Made by a program: the position numbers and the translations under genes. From assembly GCA_007128495.1 (NCBI GenBank), contig SKXH01000194.1, forward strand, positions 1 to 14,017: DNA of 14,017 nt, read 5' to 3'. The notes below the pieces were generated by a model. The model was not told the DNA's origin. It did no database searches and saw only the letters and a program-made list of their open reading frames with translations. Numbering within the stretch: position 1 is the first letter of the stretch; every line of letters starts with the position of its first letter. This DNA comes from Bacteroidota bacterium. Lineage in GTDB: Bacteria; Bacteroidota; Ignavibacteria; T3Sed10-11. Positions 6,344-14,017 of this stretch are shown in pieces.

Positions 6344-7887
6344 ATAAAACAAAAAACGAAGTAAAAGCGACTGATACCGACAAATCCCGCATCCCCGGTC
6401 CTTGTATTATGGTGATTTTCGGAGCAACGGGGGATTTAACGAAACGGAAACTCATTCCGGCACTGTATGATCTATACGCGCAAAAAATGCTCCCGGAAAA
6501 ATTTAAAATTCTCGGTGTTACACGCGGAGAATTATCCGATAAAGATTTTCGCCAACGAATGAAAGATGCGCACGATGAATTCAGTAATGGGAAAGAGAAT
6601 GCTGATCAATGGGATACATTTTCTGAACAATTACATTGTGGTCCCATAGACTATGACAGCCGCGATTCGTTTGAAAATCTGAAAAAAACACTGCAAAAAA
6701 TTGAAGATGATTATACTATCCCGGGTAATCACTTATTCTATCTTGCAATACCCCCGTCTGCATATTTGTCGGTGGTACAACAACTGGGCGCAGTAGGGCT
6801 CAATAAGCCGGTCAATGGTGATTGGACAAGAATTATCATAGAGAAGCCCATTGGATACGATCTGGAGTCGGCCAAAGAATTGAACTATAAAGTCGGAGAA
6901 GTTTTCGCTGAAGACCAGGTCTACCGCATCGATCACTTCCTGGGCAAAGAGACGGTGCAAAATCTGCTCGCGTTCAGATTTGCTAACGGCATATTTGAAC
7001 CGATATGGAACCGGCATTATATTGATCATGTCCAGATAACTGCGGGCGAAACTGTCGGTGTCGAGGGCAGAGGCGGATATTACGAAAGGTCCGGTGCGTT
7101 ACGCGACATGATACAGAATCACCTGTTGCAGGTATTTGCCCATACTGCAATGGAAGCGCCGGTACGTTTTGATGCCGACGCATTCCGTGATGAGAAGGTA
7201 AAAGTGTTTGAATCGGTCAAGCCGATATCACGCGAAGAGGTTGATACCGTAGTTGTTCGGGCACAGTATACCCGTGGAAAAATGAACGGGAAGGAAGTCC
7301 CCGGATATAAAGAGGAGGAGGGAGTTGATAAGAATTCTTTAACGGAGACATACGCCGCGCTGAAACTGCATATCAATAACTGGAGATGGGCCGGGGTACC
7401 GTTTTATCTGAGAACGGGTAAACGTTTACCGAAACGTGTGTCGGAAGTAATACTGGTCTTTAAGCGAATTCCCCATCAGATATTTCAGTCCGATACCGGT
7501 ATGGGGGACGGTGAAATAGATGCCAATCTTCTTGCGTTACGATTGCAGCCGGATGAAGGTATCTCACTCCGTTTCGGTGCGAAGGTCCCCGGACAGGGAA
7601 TGAAGATAAAACCCGTAACGATGAAGTTCGATTACGAGTCGACGTTTAACACAAAACTTGCCGATGCCTATGAAAGGTTAATACTTGATGCGATGCTTGG
7701 AGATGCAGCTTTATTTGCACGGTACGACGGGGTTGAAGAAAGCTGGAGAATTTTGATGCCGGTGCTTGAAGCGTGGCAAAACGCGCCGGTTAAAGAGTTG
7801 CCTATCTATGAAGCGGGCTCGTGGGGACCGGTAGAAGCCGAGGAATTAATGCGTCGTGACGGGTGCTGGTGGAGGGAGTGTTTGTAG
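6340..7887 (+). CDS. zwf: Glucose-6-phosphate 1-dehydrogenase
   Basis: Oxidises glucose 6-phosphate to 6-phosphoglucono-1,5-lactone, the entry step of the oxidative pentose phosphate (and Entner-Doudoroff) route. The 515-aa product has the normal family length. The coenzyme motif FGATGDLTKRK starts at residue 27, the EKP motif is at 168-170, and the signature RIDHFLGKE is at 196-204 with the substrate-binding Asp198-His199 region. The C-terminal beta+alpha domain follows, with the lysine-containing RTGKRLPKR segment, and the protein ends in a WGP-containing tail. It starts in the ATGA overlap with gnd, so the two enzymes are made from one message. No terminator is evident in the 146 bases after it, so read-through into the MFS gene is possible. 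Confidence 0.97.
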   Translation: MNKTKNEVKATDTDKSRIPGPCIMVIFGATGDLTKRKLIPALYDLYAQKMLPEKFKILGVTRGELSDKDFRQRMKDAHDEFSNGKENADQWDTFSEQLHCGPIDYDSRDSFENLKKTLQKIEDDYTIPGNHLFYLAIPPSAYLSVVQQLGAVGLNKPVNGDWTRIIIEKPIGYDLESAKELNYKVGEVFAEDQVYRIDHFLGKETVQNLLAFRFANGIFEPIWNRHYIDHVQITAGETVGVEGRGGYYERSGALRDMIQNHLLQVFAHTAMEAPVRFDADAFRDEKVKVFESVKPISREEVDTVVVRAQYTRGKMNGKEVPGYKEEEGVDKNSLTETYAALKLHINNWRWAGVPFYLRTGKRLPKRVSEVILVFKRIPHQIFQSDTGMGDGEIDANLLALRLQPDEGISLRFGAKVPGQGMKIKPVTMKFDYESTFNTKLADAYERLILDAMLGDAALFARYDGVEESWRILMPVLEAWQNAPVKELPIYEAGSWGPVEAEELMRRDGCWWRECL

Positions 7888-8033
7888 ATTACAAATCCGT
7901 GCAATGATTTTATTTATAGCTCACCAAGCACTTATCTTCAACACTATAGTGGAAAATCGGAAACCATCTTCGTATATTGAAGGTACTTATACAAAGTTGA
8001 AAATTCCTAAATCAAATCATCGTAACGTTCACA

Positions 8034-9248
8034 TTGACCCAACCAGACCCTACCCGTCTACCGGTAAAAGTAGTACTCCTTGTAGGCAGTACGCTTACCA
8101 TTATGGCTGGCGCCATCATTTCACCATCGCTTCCTTCTATGCTGGATCATTTTTCGGATGTACCGAATGCTGATTATCTTGTCCGGCTTGTGCTGACCGT
8201 GCCTGCGTTGTTTATCGCACTTTTTTCACCGGTTGCCGGGTATGTTGTTGACCGGTTCGGCAGAAAATATGTTTTGATGACCGGTTTGTTGTTGTACGGA
8301 ATAGTCGGAAGCAGCGCAGCGCTTCTCGATTCTATTTATCAGATTCTTTTAACACGCGTGTTTCTGGGGATCGCAGTCGCCGCGATAATGACGACCATTA
8401 CTACCCTAATAGCCGATTATTATGATGGCAGAACGCGTGCCCGTTTCATGGGATTGCAGGCGGCGTCGATAGGTATCGGAGGAATGGTTTATTTAACGAC
8501 CGGCGGTTTGCTTGCCGAGATTACCTGGAATGCACCGTTTGCTATTTACTTAACGGCGTTGTTATTGTTACCTATTACCTTGACCTCTATATTCGAACCG
8601 GTTGTTGAAAGCTCCGGTTTAACAACTTCCTCGGAAGAATCCGTCCATACAAAAGACCGTTCCCATCTAAAGAGTGTTTTTCCGTTAATAGTATTTATAT
8701 GCATATTAATGTTCTTAGTCCAGGCATTTTTTTATATGGTCCCGACTCAACTTCCATTTTATCTACGTGATCTTACCGGTGCCCGTGCGCTTCAAATCGG
8801 TGTTGCAATTGCCTCTTCAACTTTCTTTAGTGCGCTTGCATCGCTTATGTATATACGTATTAGCATTGGAGTGGTATATATTCGCCTTGTGATTGTTTCA
8901 CTTTTACTGGTCGGTGTGGGATTCGTTATAATGAGTATTTCTTTACTTTATGTGCACATCCTGATCGGACTTTTCTTCACCGGAACCGGTGTAGGTTTGT
9001 TTATGCCCAATATTACAATGTGGTTGTCCGAAGTGGCCCCTCCGCGGTACCGGGGAAGATCGCTCGGTGCACTTACAACCTCGATCTTTCTCGGTCATTT
9101 TTCATCTCTTCTTATTATACAGCCGTTCGTTACACAGTACGGGTTTTCAGCGACATTCAGATATACGGCGGCGCTCATCGGTTTGTTGGTTCTATTCCTT
9201 ACATTCGCACATCGCTGGAATTTCTTAAAATTACGTGATGTTAGCTAA
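8034..9248 (+). CDS. MFS transporter, drug-efflux-like
   Basis: A 404-aa integral membrane protein of the major facilitator superfamily with about 12 membrane segments. The loop 2-3 motif reads GYVVDRFGRK (69-78). Segment 1 begins near residue 11 and carries ISPSLPSML, as in proton-driven drug or metabolite exporters. A charged central loop lies at about 190-212 between the two halves. The substrate is unknown; no periplasmic or outer-membrane efflux partner is adjacent. The start is uncertain: the only in-frame start after the upstream TGA and before segment 1 is TTG 8034, with no clear ribosome site; ATG 8103 would remove half of segment 1. The gene follows zwf by 146 bases. That gap contains a 10-base palindrome, CACTATAGTG (7942-7951). 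Confidence 0.85.
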   Translation: MTQPDPTRLPVKVVLLVGSTLTIMAGAIISPSLPSMLDHFSDVPNADYLVRLVLTVPALFIALFSPVAGYVVDRFGRKYVLMTGLLLYGIVGSSAALLDSIYQILLTRVFLGIAVAAIMTTITTLIADYYDGRTRARFMGLQAASIGIGGMVYLTTGGLLAEITWNAPFAIYLTALLLLPITLTSIFEPVVESSGLTTSSEESVHTKDRSHLKSVFPLIVFICILMFLVQAFFYMVPTQLPFYLRDLTGARALQIGVAIASSTFFSALASLMYIRISIGVVYIRLVIVSLLLVGVGFVIMSISLLYVHILIGLFFTGTGVGLFMPNITMWLSEVAPPRYRGRSLGALTTSIFLGHFSSLLIIQPFVTQYGFSATFRYTAALIGLLVLFLTFAHRWNFLKLRDVS

Positions 9249-9278
9249 GGTAGTGACGGTATAGATAACAAGTATGTG

Positions 9279-9404
9279 ATGAACCGGCTCCGCGATTTGG
9301 AAACATTAGACAAACTTCCGGTACGGGGACGCGTTTCAGGTGCGGTATCTCTCTTTCTATGGTTTGTCATCATTGCCGCGGGCAGATTTCTCGCATATTA
9401 TTGA
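9279..9404 (+). CDS. Possible 41-aa single-pass membrane peptide or gene remnant
   Basis: ATG 9279 to TGA 9402-9404. A charged N-terminal half (MNRLRDLETLDKLPVRGR) is followed by one membrane segment, VSLFLWFVIIAAG, and ends RFLAYY. It lies 30 bases after the MFS stop and in the same frame as that gene, with no ribosome site in front. The segment resembles the last membrane helix of small integral membrane proteins (for example the end of DUF6644-like proteins, from memory). It may be the leftover tail of a lost membrane protein or a small protein in its own right. Confidence 0.35.
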   Translation: MNRLRDLETLDKLPVRGRVSGAVSLFLWFVIIAAGRFLAYY

Positions 9405-9514
9405 TAAAGTTTCGAAATTCAAAAATTTTTCGTATTATAAAAATAACCACTGTATGTTAAATACCAACCTCATATAGACTACAGTATTATATTAATAGAA
9501 AACGGAGGGCATTT

Positions 9515-11146
9515 ATGTCAAACGCATATTTCTTCGTACCCGAAACACATAACGAGGATCCATTGATGTATGGACCGGGTACCCCTGAACGAGACGCTTT
9601 AAAAAAGACATTAAAAGATTTACAAGCAAATGAAGTTGAAGTACCACTCATAATCGGTGGTGAGGAAGTTAAAACAGGCGATACTGCCGATATCAGACCG
9701 CCGCATAATCACGGTAAAAAACTCGGCGTATATCATAAAGCAGGTGAAAAAGAAGTGAAAATGGCGATCGATGCCGCACTCGAAGCCCGCAAAACCTGGG
9801 CCGAATTGCCGTGGGAGCAGCGCGCATCGGTTTTCCGTAAAGCCGCTGAGCTGCTTACCGGTCCGTGGCGTTTTATCATTAACGGCGCTACGATGCTCGG
9901 ACAATCCAAGACACCGCATCAGGCAGAAATTGAGGCGGTCGCCGAACTTGCAGATTTTCTGCGGTTCAATACCTGGTATATGACAAAGATATTTGAAGAG
10001 CAGCCGTATTCACCGACGGAAATGTGGAACCGGGTTGAATACCGTCCGCTCGAAGGTTATATCTTCGCTGTGACGCCGTTTAACTTTACCGCAATTGCCG
10101 GCAATCTGCCGACATCACCCGCAATGGTCGGAAACGTCTCGTTGTGGAAACCGGCATCGAGCGCAATTTATTCGGCGTATCACTTTATGAAACTGCTCAT
10201 CGAAGCCGGGTTGCCGCCGGGTGTTGTGAACTTTATACCGGGCTCGGGCTCGAAGGTCGGCACACCCGCTCTTTCGAACGAAAACCTTGCAGGTATTCAG
10301 TTTACCGGATCGACGGCTGTGTTCCAGCAAATGTGGAAACAGATCGGAGAAAATATTCACAAAATGAAATATTATCCTCGTATAGTTGGTGAAACAGGTG
10401 GCAAGGATTTTATCTTTGCACATAAAGCTGCCGATGTTGATGCAATGGTTGTTGCAGCGATACGGGGCGCGTTTGAATATCAGGGACAGAAATGTTCCGC
10501 TGCCTCCCGGATGTATATTCCAAAGTCGATCTGGCCTGAGTTTAAAGAAAAGTATGTTGCCGAGGTAAAGAAGATCAAGGTCGGCGACGTTGAGGATTTC
10601 ACGAACTTTATGGGTGCTGTTATCGATAAAGCTGCATTCAAGAGCATCACCGAATATATTGATTTTGCGAAGAAATCGGATGAAGCCGAAATCATTACTG
10701 GTGGTGAGTATGATGACTCGAAGGGATATTTCATTCAGCCGACAACCATCGTGACCACCAATCCGAAATTCAAAACGATGGAAGAAGAGATATTCGGTCC
10801 TGTCTTGACGATCTATGCATACGACGATGATAAGTTCGATGAGACACTTCAGCTCTGCGACGAAACTTCACCGTATGCCTTGACCGGTGCGATCTTCTCG
10901 CAGGATAGATATGCATTAGATCATATGACAAAACGGCTCAGAAATGCAGCGGGTAACTTTTATATCAACGATAAACCGACTGCAGCGGTCGTTCATCAAC
11001 AGCCGTTTGGCGGTGGTAGAGCGTCGGGCACAAATGATAAAGCGGGCAGTGTAATGAATATGCTCCGCTGGATGACCGCCCGTGCGATCAAAGAGACCTT
11101 TGTACCGTCGAAGGATTGGGTGTATCCGTATATGAAAGATAAGTAA
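9515..11146 (+). CDS. pruA: L-glutamate gamma-semialdehyde (1-pyrroline-5-carboxylate) dehydrogenase
   Basis: An NAD+-dependent aldehyde dehydrogenase that converts glutamate semialdehyde, from proline or ornithine breakdown, to glutamate. The 543-aa stand-alone form resembles the eukaryotic/Bacteroidota type and is not a PutA fusion. TPFNF (187-191) contains oxyanion Asn190, GETGGKD (292-298) contains general base Glu293, GQKCSA (324-329) contains catalytic Cys327, and EEIFGPV (423-429) is the cofactor-ribose motif. The C-terminal PFGGGRASGTNDKAG segment is typical of P5C dehydrogenases. GGAGGG stands five bases before the ATG. No proline dehydrogenase gene is adjacent. Transcription ends at the hairpin at 11171-11211. 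Confidence 0.96.
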   Translation: MSNAYFFVPETHNEDPLMYGPGTPERDALKKTLKDLQANEVEVPLIIGGEEVKTGDTADIRPPHNHGKKLGVYHKAGEKEVKMAIDAALEARKTWAELPWEQRASVFRKAAELLTGPWRFIINGATMLGQSKTPHQAEIEAVAELADFLRFNTWYMTKIFEEQPYSPTEMWNRVEYRPLEGYIFAVTPFNFTAIAGNLPTSPAMVGNVSLWKPASSAIYSAYHFMKLLIEAGLPPGVVNFIPGSGSKVGTPALSNENLAGIQFTGSTAVFQQMWKQIGENIHKMKYYPRIVGETGGKDFIFAHKAADVDAMVVAAIRGAFEYQGQKCSAASRMYIPKSIWPEFKEKYVAEVKKIKVGDVEDFTNFMGAVIDKAAFKSITEYIDFAKKSDEAEIITGGEYDDSKGYFIQPTTIVTTNPKFKTMEEEIFGPVLTIYAYDDDKFDETLQLCDETSPYALTGAIFSQDRYALDHMTKRLRNAAGNFYINDKPTAAVVHQQPFGGGRASGTNDKAGSVMNMLRWMTARAIKETFVPSKDWVYPYMKDK

Positions 11147-11170
11147 TATATTCTTTCCCTCCATATAAAT

Positions 11171-11211
11171 AACCTGCGGTGTGTTAACGGTATAGCACCG
11201 CAGGTTTTTTT
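11171..11211 (+). terminator. Intrinsic terminator after pruA
   Basis: A perfect 11-bp stem, AACCTGCGGTG (11171-11181) with CACCGCAGGTT (11196-11206), and a 14-base loop, followed by a run of seven T (11205-11211). It lies 24 bases after the pruA stop and just before the 3' end of the converging sugar-porter gene. On the minus strand the run after the stem is only AT-rich, so it should serve pruA best. Confidence 0.93.
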
Positions 11212-11228
11212 ATTGCAATATTTTGGGA

Positions 11229-12662
11229 TTATTCAGGCCTCTCGTGTTCTTTCGACATCTGTTCGAGCGTTTTACCTTTCGTTTCAATAATAAATTTCTT
11301 CACAAACACAAACGCTATAACTCCGAATGCGGCATAGATCCCGTATGAGAATCCCAGTCCGATTGATGTCAGCAATATCGGAAATGTGATGGTGATAAGG
11401 AAGTTCGATCCCCATTGCGCCAGACCGCATACGGCGAGTGCAGCGCCGCGGAAACGGTTCGGGAACATTTCACCGAGCATGACCCACATAACCGGTCCCC
11501 ATGAAAAAGCAAAGAAGGCAATATACAAGTTTGCAGCAATGAGCGCCCATGTTCCCTGCACGGCACTCAGTGCCAGATCGCCATCGGGTGTAAGATCACC
11601 CGTTGCAAAAACGAAAGCCATTGTGGCAAGCATAACCGCCTGTCCCAATGCGCCGACCAGCAGCAGGGGTTTTCGTCCGACTTTATCAATGAGCGCAATC
11701 GCAACAAACGTGAACAATACATTCACCGAGCCGCTGATTACATTGGTGAGCAAAGCGTCGGCTTCGGTAAAACCGGCTGCCTGCCATAGAACTGCTCCGT
11801 AATAAAATACAACATTAATACCGGTAAATTGTTGCAGCATTGCCAGACCGATCCCGACCAGAACGATCGGCTGTATCTTCCGTCCTGTATAGAATATATC
11901 CGTAAAGCGCGGTTTTCTTTTCTGAAAAACAGTTACTTTTATATCTTCTACAAGAGCGTTCGCTTTTATGGAATCGGTCAGGCGTGTAAGTATCGACACC
12001 GCTTCGCCGTACCTTCCGGCAGCGACGAGATACCTGGGTGATTCGGGAATGAAGAGCAGTCCGATAAAAAATATCGATGCAGGTATGATCTCTATCCAGA
12101 ACATCCATCGCCATGCCTCAAATCCTGTCCAGAGTATTTCGGATGCACCGCCGGCAATCCCGGCAATAGTATAATTACTGAAAAATGCCGCAAAAAGTCC
12201 GACTACGATCATCAATTGTTGAAGCGAAGCCAGTCTCCCGCGGATATGGGGTGGGGCGATTTCACTAATGTAAGCGGGTGCAAGAATACTCGCACTCCCC
12301 ACAGCCAATCCGCCCAGTATCCGGTAAAAGACAAACTCGGCCGAACTACCTGAAACACCCGAGCCCCATGCACTGACGATAAATGTGAGAGCGGTTACGA
12401 TGAGTACTTTTTTTCTTCCGAATTTATCGGCAAGCGAGCCGGCAAAAAATGCACCGACGGCGCATCCCAGAAGCATCGAAGCAACATTGAAACCTGTTCC
12501 GACCGCGTCGGAATCGAATGCCTGTTGAAGGGCGTGAACGGCGCCGTTGATTACACCGCTGTCAAAGCCGAATAAAAATCCACCCAGAGCAGCAATGGCG
12601 GAGAGCAATATAACACGGCCGGTGTTTCCCCCTGAAGCTTGATCGTCATAAAGTTGATTCAT
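11229..12662 (-). CDS. Sugar-porter family MFS transporter
   Basis: A 477-aa, roughly 12-segment membrane protein of the sugar porter family (GLUT/XylE/GlcP type), probably a proton symporter for a hexose or pentose. Family motifs are all present: GGFLFGFDSGVINGA (27-41), ADKFGRKK (78-85), the RGRLASLQQ region (141-149), PESPRYL (206-212), QQFTGINVVFYY (277-288), DKVGRKP (326-332), and a C-terminal ETKGKTLEQM (460-469) where many members have PETKG. QQFTGIN is the sugar-contact segment. The specific sugar cannot be told. No good ribosome site precedes ATG 12662. It converges on pruA and diverges from the DUF427 gene. Hexose import would feed the zwf/gnd pathway (inference). Confidence 0.93.
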   Translation of the reverse strand: MNQLYDDQASGGNTGRVILLSAIAALGGFLFGFDSGVINGAVHALQQAFDSDAVGTGFNVASMLLGCAVGAFFAGSLADKFGRKKVLIVTALTFIVSAWGSGVSGSSAEFVFYRILGGLAVGSASILAPAYISEIAPPHIRGRLASLQQLMIVVGLFAAFFSNYTIAGIAGGASEILWTGFEAWRWMFWIEIIPASIFFIGLLFIPESPRYLVAAGRYGEAVSILTRLTDSIKANALVEDIKVTVFQKRKPRFTDIFYTGRKIQPIVLVGIGLAMLQQFTGINVVFYYGAVLWQAAGFTEADALLTNVISGSVNVLFTFVAIALIDKVGRKPLLLVGALGQAVMLATMAFVFATGDLTPDGDLALSAVQGTWALIAANLYIAFFAFSWGPVMWVMLGEMFPNRFRGAALAVCGLAQWGSNFLITITFPILLTSIGLGFSYGIYAAFGVIAFVFVKKFIIETKGKTLEQMSKEHERPE

Positions 12663-12820
12663 AGTGTGTTAATTAGGTTAGAGTTTAAATAATGGGTTTC
12701 TGATTTATGGAGGATATAGTATGGATTGAACCTCGTTTTGTTGAGTTTGTTATAAATAATAATAATGGATTTTAAAATAAACTATTATTCCGTAATTATC
12801 AAACAATTAAGAAAGGAAGT

Positions 12821-13255
12821 ATGACCTCAAATATTTCAGATCGCCGCTCAAAAATCCCTATAGTGGAAAAAACAACAGACAGGATTAAGGTTATATTCAA
12901 CGATGTTGCCATAGCTGAAACCACTGATCCGGTTCTGGTCCTTGAACCAGGTTTGCCGGCGGTGTATTATATTCCACAGGAAGATGTGAAGCAAGAATAT
13001 TTGGAGTCAAGTGACCGTCAAACACATTGTTCGTGGAAAGGCGATGCGGAATATTTTCATGTTGTCGTCAACGGTAAAAACGCACCTAACGCTGCCTGGC
13101 GATATTCCGATCCGCTTAAGAGATTTCAAAAGGGAAGGGATCATATTTCGTTCTATCCGTCAAAACTGGATGGATGTTACGTGAACGGTAAGCAGGTGAC
13201 CCGGCGTGATGAGGGTAAATTTGCGGGATGGGAGACGGAAAGGAATACTACATAA
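12821..13255 (+). CDS. DUF427 domain protein
   Basis: A 144-aa soluble protein covering one DUF427 (PF04248-type) domain. Recognisable parts are AVYYIPQEDV (47-56), CSWKGDAEYF (70-79), AAWRY (91-95) and ISFYPSKLDG (109-118). The family is widespread in bacteria and fungi and is a small beta-rich fold with no established reaction. The family more often has CPWKG; here it is CSWKG. A purine-rich AAGGAAG sits just before the ATG. It diverges from the sugar porter across a 158-base AT-rich spacer and ends 16 bases from the stop of the HD-domain gene, with no hairpin between them. Confidence 0.85.
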   Translation: MTSNISDRRSKIPIVEKTTDRIKVIFNDVAIAETTDPVLVLEPGLPAVYYIPQEDVKQEYLESSDRQTHCSWKGDAEYFHVVVNGKNAPNAAWRYSDPLKRFQKGRDHISFYPSKLDGCYVNGKQVTRRDEGKFAGWETERNTT

Positions 13256-13271
13256 TTGTAAGGTAAAATAA

Positions 13272-14017
13272 TTAATATGACAAAATCTTAATGTAATTTC
13301 CCCTTGTAATACGTTCAATATGTTTGGTAAGGGCTGCGTTAAAATCCGGATATGTTTCACTTAATCGTTGTGCTTCCCGTTGACCGTTCATAAATTTCGG
13401 ATTAACGTAACGGACTTTATTCCGGGCAAAAAATTGATAATCATCCGGGTCGTCGAGGATGGTCAGTCCCGGCGAAAGCATCGATAGTTTATTTTTGATC
13501 TCGCTGTCGTTCGATCCTTGAAGTTTGGAGTAGACGTATGAATCGTCTTTAAATAGCTCAACTTTATCCAAAATCCCTTTTTCGAGTGCCAGCTTCATTG
13601 CTTCGGCGAGAATCTGGTAATATGCTATTTCTAACGGATGCGACCATCGGGTACGATCCATCATAAGATAATCTTCTGCATAACGTCTGGCTGTTTCCGG
13701 GTCTTTGAAAATGATCTCGTTATTGTGAATGGTAATATTATCGATATATGACTGAATTTTCTCATTGTATCCAAGAGAGGCGGTCATGTCGCGGAGCGAG
13801 TAATCGATACGGTCGGCGCAGAGGTCCGGGATGGAGCGTTCAAGCAAAGGGAAATTGCTGTCGTCAAGAATGCGATGAACGTCGTAGTTATAATCGGCAA
13901 GGATATCCGGAATTTCGGAGTTTAAGATAATATCGGAGTGAAATTTCTCATGATATGCATGATCATCGCTCGGGAAAACAAAATCTATGACATGTGAAAA
14001 AGCGGTGTGGGGGACAT
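13272..14017 (-). CDS. HD-domain phosphohydrolase (partial, N-terminus beyond right edge)
   Basis: The minus-strand frame is open from the window edge to TAA at 13272-13274, showing the last 247 codons. The visible part starts at VPHTAFSHVIDFVFP. The two bases before it (AT) fit the Asp of an HD pair as in HDxPHxxFSH. It continues with the His-rich DHAYHEKFHSDIIL, then SIPDLCADRIDYSLRDM, whose Asp in DRIDY matches the distal metal ligand of dGTPase/SAMHD1-like HD proteins. A helical C-terminal region of about 170 residues follows. It is probably a metal-dependent nucleotide or phosphate-ester hydrolase of the COG1078 kind; the substrate is not predictable. A shorter version starting at TTG 13847 would lose the catalytic part and is not a real start. 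It converges with the DUF427 gene. Confidence 0.85.
   Translation of the reverse strand, partial: VPHTAFSHVIDFVFPSDDHAYHEKFHSDIILNSEIPDILADYNYDVHRILDDSNFPLLERSIPDLCADRIDYSLRDMTASLGYNEKIQSYIDNITIHNNEIIFKDPETARRYAEDYLMMDRTRWSHPLEIAYYQILAEAMKLALEKGILDKVELFKDDSYVYSKLQGSNDSEIKNKLSMLSPGLTILDDPDDYQFFARNKVRYVNPKFMNGQREAQRLSETYPDFNAALTKHIERITRGNYIKILSY

Noticed and set aside
7856..8173. 105-codon ORF bridging zwf and the MFS gene
   Set aside because: It overlaps both genes out of frame and has no recognisable features; the MFS frame is clearly the coding one.
11386..11802. 138-codon plus-strand ORF opposite the sugar porter
   Set aside because: It is antisense to strongly conserved sugar-porter motifs; its composition is that of a shadow frame.
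12741..12778. Possible divergent promoter with an AT palindrome between the sugar porter and DUF427 genes
   Set aside because: TTGAGT has no good -10 at a proper distance, and ATTTTAAAAT in such AT-rich sequence is weak evidence.
1..14017. CRISPR arrays, tRNA/rRNA genes, insertion sequences, defence or phage modules
   Set aside because: None seen: no regular repeat-spacer pattern, no cloverleaf with a conserved T-loop noticed, and no transposase, integrase or nuclease-type proteins among the genes.

Overview
This window reads as an ordinary chromosomal stretch of a Gram-negative bacterium, probably from the Bacteroidota/Ignavibacteriota side of the tree. That placement rests on protein style (a Bacteroidota/eukaryote-like PruA, a DUF427 protein, an AYPT-type flavin disulfide oxidoreductase, a large PAS hybrid kinase), on moderate-to-low GC with AT-rich spacers, and on mostly clear AAGGAG-like ribosome sites. 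It is an impression without a database search. I see no tRNA, rRNA, CRISPR, transposase, phage or plasmid gene.

Left part, minus strand: a three-PAS hybrid sensor histidine kinase (2075 to the left edge, cut inside its receiver domain). A 549-base spacer follows. It has no confident gene but holds two possible gene remnants or small ORFs, several palindromes, a GC-rich hairpin and an AT-rich heptad repeat. Next is a 450-aa pyridine nucleotide-disulfide oxidoreductase (3977-2625), transcribed away from the plus-strand block.

Middle part, plus strand: a secreted lytic transglycosylase (4301-5041), then a possible small membrane ORF, then the gnd-zwf pair. This pair encodes 6-phosphogluconate dehydrogenase and glucose-6-phosphate dehydrogenase, the two dehydrogenases of the oxidative pentose phosphate pathway, and is translationally coupled by an ATGA overlap. 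An MFS efflux-type transporter, a short in-frame remnant-like ORF and pruA (proline/ornithine catabolism, 9515-11146) follow. A strong hairpin terminator closes the block.

Right part: a sugar-porter MFS gene on the minus strand (12662-11229) converges on pruA. Divergent from it is a DUF427 protein (12821-13255), which converges with an HD-domain phosphohydrolase that enters from the right edge (14017-13272).

Functionally the core theme is central carbon and redox metabolism: sugar uptake, NAD(P)H generation by zwf/gnd, a flavin reductase and an aldehyde dehydrogenase. A cell-wall enzyme, a sensor kinase and a nucleotide-hydrolase-like protein surround it. I found no convincing new multi-gene system. 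The observations most worth checking are the non-coding structures and remnants at 2205-2620, the overlapping membrane ORF at 5146-5514, the missing His in the flavin reductase, and the NAD-type look of Gnd.
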